Assembly: GCA_025454525.1 (NCBI GenBank)
Contig: JALOOG010000007.1
Coordinates: 1-64,000, forward strand
Direction: 5' to 3'
Length of the DNA stretch: 64,000 nt
From: Anaerolineae bacterium
Lineage (GTDB): Bacteria > Chloroflexota > Anaerolineae > Aggregatilineales > Phototrophicaceae
Of this stretch, positions 1-6,595 are shown piece by piece. Both the position numbers and the translations under genes were made by a program. Positions within the stretch are counted from its first letter, which is position 1, and each line of letters begins with the position of its first letter. The notes under the pieces were generated by a model that saw only the letters and a list, made by a program, of their open reading frames with translations, had not been told where the DNA came from and ran no database searches.

Positions 1-1
1 A

Positions 2-217
2 TCACAACGTGTCCAGATGCGTTATAACGTTGCCAGTGGCACGTATGTCCCGTTGATTGACCCGATCACGACCCAACCGTTATCCGTCACCTTGAACCGC
101 TCGGATGTGGTACAAATCCGCGTGCTGTTCTGGAGTCGGAATACGACGGGCCGTGCCTACTTCGATGACATCAGCTTGGTGCGCTCACCTGCTGCCCCGC
201 TGATCCCGATGCCCTAG
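2..217 (+). CDS. C-terminal end of a secreted or surface protein (partial)
   Basis: The reading frame is open from the left edge to a TAG at 215-217, so only the last 71 residues are present and the start lies outside the window. The tail contains the segment YFDDISLVRS. A similar pattern (aromatic-aspartate followed by a final beta strand) closes many carbohydrate-binding jelly-roll domains, including the one I infer in the gene at 6596-8254. The end is Pro/Ala-rich. The function of the whole protein cannot be judged from this fragment. A strong intrinsic terminator follows 19 bases after the stop. Confidence 0.6.
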   Translation, partial: SQRVQMRYNVASGTYVPLIDPITTQPLSVTLNRSDVVQIRVLFWSRNTTGRAYFDDISLVRSPAAPLIPMP

Positions 218-235
218 TTTTTTTTAGGGTGTTTG

Positions 236-270
236 ATCCCCGCTGATATACAATCAGCGGGGATTTTTTT
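236..270 (+). terminator. Intrinsic terminator
   Basis: A perfect 12-bp inverted repeat (236-247 with 253-264, ATCCCCGCTGAT and its complement) has a 5-base loop and is followed directly by a run of T. It ends the partial gene at the left edge and separates it from the gene at 301. Confidence 0.9.
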
Positions 271-300
271 CGTTTTAAATGTTGCAAAGGAAATTAAGCA

Positions 301-1632
301 ATGCTTCAAACTTTGTTCCGACCGACTTCGATCGCTCCGTTGGTCTACCTCCGGATCGCATTTGGGGTGATCATGACTTGGGAAGTCTATCGCTACTTTG
401 ATTATGGTTGGATCAAGCGTTACTACATCGATCCCCAATTTTTTTTCACCTACTACGGCTTTGATTGGATTCAGCCATGGCCGGGGGACGGCATGTACTG
501 GCATTTTTACCTGATGGGTGCGTTAGCGATCTGTATCGCGATTGGTTTTGCTTATCGCTTGGTGATGCCTCTGTTTTTTCTCGCGTTTACCTATGTGTTT
601 CTGTTGGATCAAACCAATTATCTAAACCATTTTTACCTAATCAGCTTGATCAGCCTGTTGTTGTGTTTTGTGCCAGCACATCGCGCTTTTTCGATCGATG
701 CACGTTTACATCCGTCCATTCGATCAAAGGTTGCGCCTGCATGGGCGGTTTATTTGATTCCCGCGCAAATTGCGATCGTCTATATTTTCGGCGGGATCGC
801 AAAACTCAACGGGGATTGGTTGCAAGGTGAACCGATGCGAATATGGTTATCTGAACGCACCGATTTTCCAATCATCGGGCGCTGGTTTACCGAAGAATGG
901 ATGGTTTACCTCTTTAGCTATGGCGGGTTGTTTATTGATCTATTCGTCGTGCCGTTGATTTTATGGCGGCGTACCCGTTGGTTTGCGGTGACGATCTTAC
1001 TCTCATTTCACCTGCTCAACATGCAGCTTTTTTCGATCGGGATCTTCCCATGGTTTATGATCGCGACGACTCCACTATTTTTCCCACCGCATTGGTTTGA
1101 GCGGATCGCTTATTTCCGACGGCCAGAAGTTTTACCAACTTTTCGCGTATCGCGGGTGATCTTTGCAGGTTTAGCGCTGTATTTTGCCGTTCAGATTGCG
1201 CTCCCGTTGCGTCATTTTTTCTATCCGGGCGATGTCAATTGGACGGAAGAGGGTCATACCTTCGCTTGGCACATGAAGCTACGCGATAAAGCGGGTGAGG
1301 CTAATTTTACCGTTTATGATCCCGTAAGTGATCGCACATGGGCGATCGATCGTTCGGAATTTTTGACCCGTCGCCAATCCCGTGAGATCTCCGGTCATCC
1401 CGATATGATCTTGTTATTTGCACATTATCTCGCCGATCTTTGGCATTCTAACGGTTTTCCACAAGCCGAAGTGTATGTTGAAGCGCAAATTTCACTTAAT
1501 GGGCGCGCTCCACAATGGATGATCGATCCGAATGTCGATCTCGCGCAAGTCTCACGCGATTTAGCGCCCGCCGCTTGGATTTTGCCATTGTATGAACCGC
1601 TCAACCGTGACACGATCATCGTTGACCAATAA
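301..1632 (+). CDS. HTTM / vitamin K-dependent gamma-carboxylase-like membrane protein
   Basis: This is a 443-residue polytopic membrane protein with several hydrophobic helices in the first 320 residues and a soluble C-terminal part. The segment NYLNHFYL (residues 106-113) followed by VPAHRAFSIDA, and FGGIAKLNGDWL (163-174), match by eye the conserved blocks of human gamma-glutamyl carboxylase around His160 and the catalytic-base Lys218; the corresponding residues here would be His110 and Lys168. In animals the enzyme carboxylates glutamate using reduced vitamin K. Bacterial relatives (HTTM domain) are mostly uncharacterised and their substrates unknown. The gene is followed 14 bases later by coaBC, so the two may be cotranscribed. 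Family assignment is fairly secure; carboxylase activity is inference. Confidence 0.8.
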   Translation: MLQTLFRPTSIAPLVYLRIAFGVIMTWEVYRYFDYGWIKRYYIDPQFFFTYYGFDWIQPWPGDGMYWHFYLMGALAICIAIGFAYRLVMPLFFLAFTYVFLLDQTNYLNHFYLISLISLLLCFVPAHRAFSIDARLHPSIRSKVAPAWAVYLIPAQIAIVYIFGGIAKLNGDWLQGEPMRIWLSERTDFPIIGRWFTEEWMVYLFSYGGLFIDLFVVPLILWRRTRWFAVTILLSFHLLNMQLFSIGIFPWFMIATTPLFFPPHWFERIAYFRRPEVLPTFRVSRVIFAGLALYFAVQIALPLRHFFYPGDVNWTEEGHTFAWHMKLRDKAGEANFTVYDPVSDRTWAIDRSEFLTRRQSREISGHPDMILLFAHYLADLWHSNGFPQAEVYVEAQISLNGRAPQWMIDPNVDLAQVSRDLAPAAWILPLYEPLNRDTIIVDQ

Positions 1633-1646
1633 CCAAAGGAGCGTGT

Positions 1647-2891
1647 ATGACGATCACCCTGTTACAACACAAACGGATCGTGTTAGCCGTTACGGGGAGC
1701 ATTGCCGTTTATAAAGCGGTTGACCTTGCGAGTAAATTAACCCAAGCGGGTGCGGTTGTAGATGTGATCATGACCGAAAGCGCACAAAAGTTTGTCACCC
1801 CGCTCACTTTTCAATCGGTCACTGGGCGATCGGTCTATACCGATCTCTGGCAAACCGATCACGCCGGAGGTTTACCGACACATATCGCGCATGTTGGGTT
1901 AGGGGAAGGGGCGGATCTGTTAGCGGTGATCCCAGCAACCGCGCACACGATCGCAAAATTAGCGGCGGGGATGTCCGATGATCTGCTCACGGTGACGGCG
2001 TTAGCGGCGCGGTGTCCGTTGATCTTTGCGCCGGCCATGGACGGCGGGATGTATCAACACGCCGCGACTCAACATAACCTGCGGACATTGGTTGAGCGTG
2101 GCGCGATCTTGATCGAACCCGAAACCGGGCGTTTTGCCTCTGGCCTGATTGGACAAGGACGCTTACCAGAGACTCCGACCTTAATCGGTGCGATTCGGCG
2201 GGCCTTAGCGCGTCAAGGCGCGTTAGCAGGTCAAAAAGTGGTGGTGACAGCGGGCGGCACACGCGAAGCGATCGATCCGGTGCGCTTTGTGTCGAATCAT
2301 TCTAGCGGCAAACAAGGCTACGCGATCGCACAAGCGGCCTTAGACGCGGGAGCCGAAGTGAGTTTGATCAGCACGATCCAAAGTTTACCCGTTCCGATCG
2401 GCGCAACTTTGATTCCGGTCAATTCGGCGCAAGAAATGCTCAACGCGGTACTCACAGAAAGCGCGCAAGCGGACATCTTGATCATGGCGGCGGCCGTGGC
2501 TGATTTTCGACCAGAGACGATCGCCGATCAAAAGATCAAAAAAACCGATGAGACCCGCGGATTAACCCTAAACCTCACCCGCAATCCGGATATTTTGCAG
2601 ACGGTCAAACAGGGACGAGAAGAGAGCGGATTCCCGCGCATCGTGGTCGGTTTTGCGGCGGAGAGTGAAAACCTAGTGGCGAATGCACAATCTAAGTTAG
2701 CCCGTAAAGGGCTTGATTTTTTGGTGGGCAATGACATTAGCGCGTCGGATGCAGGGTTTGCAGTTGATACCAATCGCGTGATCTTGCTCTCAAAAGCGGG
2801 TGAACCGGAGACTTTGCCGCTGATGAGTAAAACTGAAGTAGGTGAATATTTGATCGATCGGATTGCGCGCTACACAGCGATCGATCGTTAG
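1647..2891 (+). CDS. coaBC: Bifunctional phosphopantothenoylcysteine decarboxylase / phosphopantothenate-cysteine ligase
   Basis: The 414-residue protein has the usual two-domain layout for coenzyme A synthesis. The N-terminal flavin-dependent CoaC domain (about 1-185) starts with AVTGSIAVYKA and has the catalytic His in PTHIAHVGLG (His79). The CoaB ligase domain (about 190-410) shows VTAGGTREAIDPVRF, SNHSSGKQG and DQKIKK. Together they join cysteine to 4'-phosphopantothenate and decarboxylate the product. Two CoaC positions differ from the textbook enzyme: the PAMN motif reads PAMD (Asp132), and the active-site Cys of the E. coli ACG motif reads ASG (Ser165). An AAAGGAG ribosome site precedes the ATG. 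It lies 14 bases after the HTTM gene. Confidence 0.95.
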   Translation: MTITLLQHKRIVLAVTGSIAVYKAVDLASKLTQAGAVVDVIMTESAQKFVTPLTFQSVTGRSVYTDLWQTDHAGGLPTHIAHVGLGEGADLLAVIPATAHTIAKLAAGMSDDLLTVTALAARCPLIFAPAMDGGMYQHAATQHNLRTLVERGAILIEPETGRFASGLIGQGRLPETPTLIGAIRRALARQGALAGQKVVVTAGGTREAIDPVRFVSNHSSGKQGYAIAQAALDAGAEVSLISTIQSLPVPIGATLIPVNSAQEMLNAVLTESAQADILIMAAAVADFRPETIADQKIKKTDETRGLTLNLTRNPDILQTVKQGREESGFPRIVVGFAAESENLVANAQSKLARKGLDFLVGNDISASDAGFAVDTNRVILLSKAGEPETLPLMSKTEVGEYLIDRIARYTAIDR

Positions 2892-2899
2892 ATTATAAT
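2871..2899 (+). promoter_or_regulatory. Candidate sigma-70-type promoter
   Basis: A perfect TATAAT lies at 2894-2899, 17 bases after TACACA (2871-2876, four of six matches to TTGACA). It overlaps the 3' end of coaBC and would serve the gene starting at 2936. Confidence 0.5.
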
Positions 2900-2935
2900 G
2901 CGCTCCGTTTTGGAAGCGACTTGGAGCGGGATCTC

Positions 2936-4030
2936 ATGACGGTTTTAGATGATACGCAACCTAGACGGCCGGCGAATTTTCCCCCGTCTGTAGAACAGAT
3001 TCCCCCACCTAATGACGGCGCGCCGGGGTGCGGGGTGTGGGGATGTTTAGGTGCAATGGCGGTCTTATTTGCATTGATTGTGGTTGGCTTGGCGGCCGCA
3101 GCAGGGTGGACAACCGGACAACGCGATTTTTTGGTGCGTGCGACTGGGACAAAACAAGCTGATCTGGTTAATCAGATCGTGCAGATAAGTACCGATGTCG
3201 CGAATGGCAATGTGGCGATCGTCGATATTCGCTTACGCTACCTGGCCACACAAACACCGGGCGTTGCTCAACTCCCACAATTAAATCAAACCGGAACGGC
3301 GCTTTTTCTCACACGCCAACCGACCCTTACACCAACACCCACCTTAACCCCTGAAGCGACTCCCACCGCTACGGTAGAAGTGACCGCCGAAGCGGTGATC
3401 CCAACCGCGGATCAAGGCGGAATTAACCTCACCGTCACTTTAGACGATGCCCAAAGAGCGATCGCCGAAGGCCGCTATGATGACGCGATCGAATTATTAG
3501 ATGTGGTTATCGACAGTGATCCGAATTTTCAACGGGATCGGGTGCGTGCGTTGATGTTAGACACCTTAAACACCCATGCGTTGAATCTATTCCGATCCGG
3601 GGATGAGACCACTTTAGGGCGTGCGATCTTTTTAGCCAATCGTGCGGAAGAATTTGGTACGGTGGACGGGAATGTGCAGTATGAGGCTTATATCGCCGGC
3701 TTGTACTTACAGGCCAAAGCCACGATCCGCACCAATGATTTTACTGGCAGCATTCGGGTACTCACCGAGATCTACAATCAAACACCGAATTATCTGGACG
3801 TAGCGACCTTGCTGATGAGCCAATATATCGCTTATGGTGATGCGTTAGTGGCAGGTGGGCAAGCGTGTAGCGCGATCAGCCAGTATGACCTTGCGATCAA
3901 CATGGGGAGCGGTAGCGCACCGGGGAAACGCACCGCTGCACAAACCGCGTGCGATCTCTCGCTCACAGGAACACCCGCTTTTTCCGGAACCCCGGCTGCA
4001 AGTCAACCTGCGCCGATCGGTCAGCCGTAA
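2936..4030 (+). CDS. Membrane-anchored protein with TPR-like extracytoplasmic domain
   Basis: I chose the ATG at 2936 because GGAG (2923-2926) lies 9 bases upstream; an upstream in-frame TTG at 2921 would place that site inside the gene. The 364-residue protein has a Pro-rich cytosolic N-terminus, one transmembrane helix (about 38-58), a Thr/Pro linker (PTLTPTPTLTPEATPT) and a C-terminal helical domain. That domain includes AIAEGRYDDAIELLDVVIDSDPN, which has the TPR pattern, followed by further helical pairs. No catalytic motif is seen. It is probably a protein-protein scaffold outside the membrane. Specific function unknown. Confidence 0.75.
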   Translation: MTVLDDTQPRRPANFPPSVEQIPPPNDGAPGCGVWGCLGAMAVLFALIVVGLAAAAGWTTGQRDFLVRATGTKQADLVNQIVQISTDVANGNVAIVDIRLRYLATQTPGVAQLPQLNQTGTALFLTRQPTLTPTPTLTPEATPTATVEVTAEAVIPTADQGGINLTVTLDDAQRAIAEGRYDDAIELLDVVIDSDPNFQRDRVRALMLDTLNTHALNLFRSGDETTLGRAIFLANRAEEFGTVDGNVQYEAYIAGLYLQAKATIRTNDFTGSIRVLTEIYNQTPNYLDVATLLMSQYIAYGDALVAGGQACSAISQYDLAINMGSGSAPGKRTAAQTACDLSLTGTPAFSGTPAASQPAPIGQP

Positions 4031-4102
4031 GGGTTTCTCATACTTCCCTTATGGCTAGTTCATTTGAAGCTTAGCCGTCCTTTTTAAAGTAATGTTAAGT
4101 AA

Positions 4103-4165
4103 GCGAGTCAGGTCGGGTTGTGTTGATCCCTCTTGAGTGGTACGAATGTGTCGAACCTGACTCGC
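4103..4165. repeat. Intergenic inverted repeat with long loop
   Basis: An 11-bp perfect inverted repeat (4103-4113 GCGAGTCAGGT, 4155-4165 its complement) encloses 41 bases between convergent genes. It could fold in RNA from either strand. I could not match it to SRP RNA, tmRNA, 6S RNA or a riboswitch. Confidence 0.4.
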
Positions 4166-4205
4166 GGGCAAATGGAATTTAAAACCATAAGCCCTTCCCT
4201 CTAGA

Positions 4206-4246
4206 AGCGGTCTGTGTGTTCCCCCCTCACACAGATCGCTTTTTTA
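4206..4246. terminator. Intrinsic terminator between convergent genes
   Basis: A 13-bp stem (4206-4218 with 4228-4240, one G-U pair) has a C-rich 9-base loop and a T run on the plus side. It lies between the plus-strand TPR-like gene and the minus-strand SRPBCC gene. Confidence 0.8.
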
Positions 4247-4259
4247 TTTTATTCCCGTC

Positions 4260-4769
4260 TTATGCCCGTCTTGTCTGTGATCTCCGGCGTAACAGCGCCC
4301 GTAAAAGACGCACATACGGCGACCAATTTCGTTCACCAAGCGGCTTAATCCCTAGATTGGCTGTGGCCACATCTAACGAGTCTTCGATCAGCGCGTCATG
4401 CAACGGCCGAAACACCAACGGCCACGAAAAGAGCGCCGGCCCGCGTGTGTTCATCTCTAATACATGCTCTAAGCGCGTCTCATCGGGATTGATTGGATGA
4501 ATATAATAAGCGTGTGTGCCGTGAAAACCGCGTGGCGCGGTGAACCGAAATACAATGCACTCGTTAGGGGTATAACTTTCGACCACGTAACGGATTGGGC
4601 CATGCCCACCGATCGCACCTGTCGCTAAGGGGCGATCAAAACGCATCGCCGGCCACCATTGATGCGACCACAGACGATCCTCACTTGAAGCGAGTGAAGC
4701 GATTAACGCGCCTAATTGTGCTGGCGTGGCCTTCAGTGTACGGTGGTGAACATTACGGATATAGACCAT
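4260..4769 (-). CDS. SRPBCC-family (START/PYR-like) protein
   Basis: The frame extends upstream, but the ATG at 4769 is preceded by AAGAGGTG at good spacing and is the likely start (169 residues). The sequence has the polyketide-cyclase/START-like pattern: strands around MVYIRNVHHRTLKATP, a Trp-rich stretch (DRLWSHQWWPAM), FRFTAPRGFHGTHAY in the middle, and a long C-terminal helix. Members of this fold bind hydrophobic ligands or lipids in a cavity. No ligand can be named. It has its own near-consensus promoter (4828-4856) and stands alone between convergent and divergent neighbours. Confidence 0.65.
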   Translation of the reverse strand: MVYIRNVHHRTLKATPAQLGALIASLASSEDRLWSHQWWPAMRFDRPLATGAIGGHGPIRYVVESYTPNECIVFRFTAPRGFHGTHAYYIHPINPDETRLEHVLEMNTRGPALFSWPLVFRPLHDALIEDSLDVATANLGIKPLGERNWSPYVRLLRALLRRRSQTRRA

Positions 4770-4827
4770 GTGACACCTCTTAATCCTAAACTTGATACGC
4801 ACCTTCTGGCATATCATGGTTACATTC

Positions 4828-4856
4828 AGTATAACTCTGAAAAAATCGGATGTAAA
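4828..4856 (-). promoter_or_regulatory. Promoter of the SRPBCC gene
   Basis: On the minus strand TTTACA (4856-4851) and TATACT (4833-4828), each matching consensus at five of six positions, are separated by exactly 17 bases. The start codon lies about 60 bases downstream. Confidence 0.7.
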
Positions 4857-4964
4857 CTTATACTCTACTAACTTGACCCTACATCAGATCGGTCTGTTTC
4901 TCCGATGTATTGAGCGTACAATAAGGGGCAAATTGGACTCCCCTATCAAAGGATTTTGAAGCAG

Positions 4965-5420
4965 ATGACCGGAAAATATTTTGAAGAACTCGAAGTTGGC
5001 CAAGTGATCCGCCACACCCTAGGACGCACCTTGACCGAAACGGATAACGTGTTGTTTAGCAGCATGACCATGAACACCCAACCGCTCCACATTAACGCCG
5101 ATTATGCGGCTAAAACGGAATTTGGCCGCTGTCTGATCAACGGGATTTTTACGCTAGGGGTGGTGGTTGGGATCACCGTCACTGAATTGACCGCGGGGAC
5201 GATCGTCGCTAACTTAGGTTATGAAACGATCAAACACCCGCATCCAATGTTTGCAGGCGATACGTTATATGTCGAAACCGAGATCCTTGATAAACGCGAG
5301 AGCAAGAGTCGTCCTAACACGGGTGTGATCACCATGAAACACCAAGGCCGCAATCAAGACGGCGTGATCTGCATTGAAGTCACACGGAGCGCGTTGTTTT
5401 TATTCCGTCCTCAGAGTTGA
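4965..5420 (+). CDS. MaoC-family (R)-hydratase/dehydratase
   Basis: The 151-residue protein is a single hot-dog domain: MTGKYFEELEVGQVIRH at the start is typical of MaoC-like hydratases, followed by the signature region NTQPLHINADYA. The family adds or removes water from (R)-3-hydroxyacyl-CoA-type thioesters. The classical catalytic pair is Asp and His in GDxNPLH; here the His is kept but the Asp position is Asn (MNTQPLH), as in some MaoC subfamilies acting on branched or dicarboxylic CoA esters, so the substrate is open. An in-frame TTG at 4956 is an alternative start; AAAGGA sits 12 bases before the ATG. It may be cotranscribed with the ferredoxin downstream (86-base gap). Confidence 0.8.
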   Translation: MTGKYFEELEVGQVIRHTLGRTLTETDNVLFSSMTMNTQPLHINADYAAKTEFGRCLINGIFTLGVVVGITVTELTAGTIVANLGYETIKHPHPMFAGDTLYVETEILDKRESKSRPNTGVITMKHQGRNQDGVICIEVTRSALFLFRPQS

Positions 5421-5506
5421 ATGAGTTTTTATGGGTGAGATCATCGCGATTCGCTACACTTCATGCTTAACATCCTCGCATCACCTTAGAATAGGAGCTT
5501 AACGAG

Positions 5507-5878
5507 ATGCCCACCATTCACCTGAAAGACGGCACTTCTTTTGAGGCAGAACACGGACAAAGATTGATTCTCGCCTTGGTCGATCATGAAGTCGATATTT
5601 TGCATCGTTGCGGCGGTAACGCGAAATGCACAACTTGCCGCGTCGTGATTCATCAAGGCGAACCCGATCGCATGACCGTGGCCGAATACAATAAACTCGC
5701 CGAAAAAGAAAATTTGTTAGGCGTGGTACGCTTAAGTTGTCAAATTCCATGCAATAGTCACATGCTGGTTGAACCGCTGATGACCCTCGCTAACAGTGGC
5801 CTTGATGACCCCGGCGGTCGGCCGGCGGATCAAATCACGCCGGAGGCCGAGTGGCGTGATGCGCCCCTTAAGAGCTAA
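5507..5878 (+). CDS. 2Fe-2S ferredoxin
   Basis: This 123-residue protein has the beta-grasp ferredoxin fold. Cluster ligands appear as Cys35, Cys41, Cys44 (C-x5-C-x2-C in RCGGNAKCTTCRV) and Cys78 (RLSCQ), with another Cys at 82. The x5/x2 spacing resembles adrenodoxin/Isc-type ferredoxins rather than the plant-type x4/x2. It would carry single electrons to an oxidoreductase; no partner lies next to it. About 30 extra polar residues follow the core (from DDPGGRPAD). AGGAG lies 11 bases before the ATG. Confidence 0.88.
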   Translation: MPTIHLKDGTSFEAEHGQRLILALVDHEVDILHRCGGNAKCTTCRVVIHQGEPDRMTVAEYNKLAEKENLLGVVRLSCQIPCNSHMLVEPLMTLANSGLDDPGGRPADQITPEAEWRDAPLKS

Positions 5879-5881
5879 ACA

Positions 5882-5915
5882 AAACCAGTGGAATAGCGAT
5901 CTATTCCACTGGTTT
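5882..5915. terminator. Bidirectional terminator hairpin
   Basis: A perfect 15-bp inverted repeat (5882-5896 and 5901-5915) with loop CGAT separates the converging ferredoxin and surface-protein genes. T-rich sequence follows on both strands. Confidence 0.85.
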
Positions 5916-5929
5916 CATTTTGACTCAGG

Positions 5930-6577
5930 TTAGTGACGGGTATCACTCTCATGAGAACTGGTAGGGGGTACGGGGGGCATTCCCCCCGTGCCGGTGGTGG
6001 GCGGAGGACGGCGATAACGATCATCCGGTACAGGTAACGACCGCCGCGTGCGAAATGCGCTGAAATAGATCACCAAACCGACGATCGTCATAAACACCAC
6101 GGCCACGAATGCCCCTAACGCCGCCCAAACAATCCGTAACACCGCGTCTTCCGTGTCCACCGTTTCAGCGATCGGGGCGACGCTTCCAGTATTCAAACCC
6201 GGGATCGATTGCGCGCCAAATTCCATGACATCCGCCAATTGATCCGCGTTGACGACATCCGTCATAAAATTCGGAGTCGTGGCTACATACGCTGCGCTGA
6301 TCACTTCGATCGAATATTGGCCCGGTTGCAATCCTTCAAAACAGATCAAACCGCGATCTAAGGTGGGTGAATTATCCAATAACGCACTCGCGATCACGAT
6401 GCCGCTCACATCCAACAGATTCGCACTAATGCCGCCGCGTAAGGTGAACTCATTCACCTCACGTACACCATTGCCATTGAGATCTTCAAAGGCGCGCACG
6501 CAAAATTGGCCCGTCGCTTGCGCGAAAGTTGGGGTAAGGGCAATTAGGAAGATCAGCACCGCTAAGCATTTGTTCAT
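5930..6577 (-). CDS. Secreted SdrD/B-like domain protein with C-terminal membrane anchor
   Basis: The 215-residue protein starts with a signal peptide (MNKCLAVLIFLIALTPTFAQA). A beta-sandwich domain follows with FEDLNGNGVREVNEF, a DxNxNG calcium-binding-like loop found in SdrD/CnaB-type domains. Near residues 148-173 is a transmembrane helix, and the tail is Pro/Arg-rich (RRPPPTTGTGG). It is probably a surface protein anchored by its C-terminal helix. It lies 18 bases downstream of the LysM gene at 6596, and AAGGATG precedes the ATG. The neighbour carries the same type of domain and anchor, so the two likely work together at the cell surface. Confidence 0.75.
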   Translation of the reverse strand: MNKCLAVLIFLIALTPTFAQATGQFCVRAFEDLNGNGVREVNEFTLRGGISANLLDVSGIVIASALLDNSPTLDRGLICFEGLQPGQYSIEVISAAYVATTPNFMTDVVNADQLADVMEFGAQSIPGLNTGSVAPIAETVDTEDAVLRIVWAALGAFVAVVFMTIVGLVIYFSAFRTRRSLPVPDDRYRRPPPTTGTGGMPPVPPTSSHESDTRH

Positions 6578-6595
6578 TGTGTCATCCTTTTTGGC

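Noticed and set aside
4103-4165. SRP RNA, tmRNA or a riboswitch in the 4031-4259 spacer
   Set aside because: The sequence lacks the GGAAG/AGCAGCC core of SRP RNA and any tRNA-like end, and the stem is short with a large unstructured loop.
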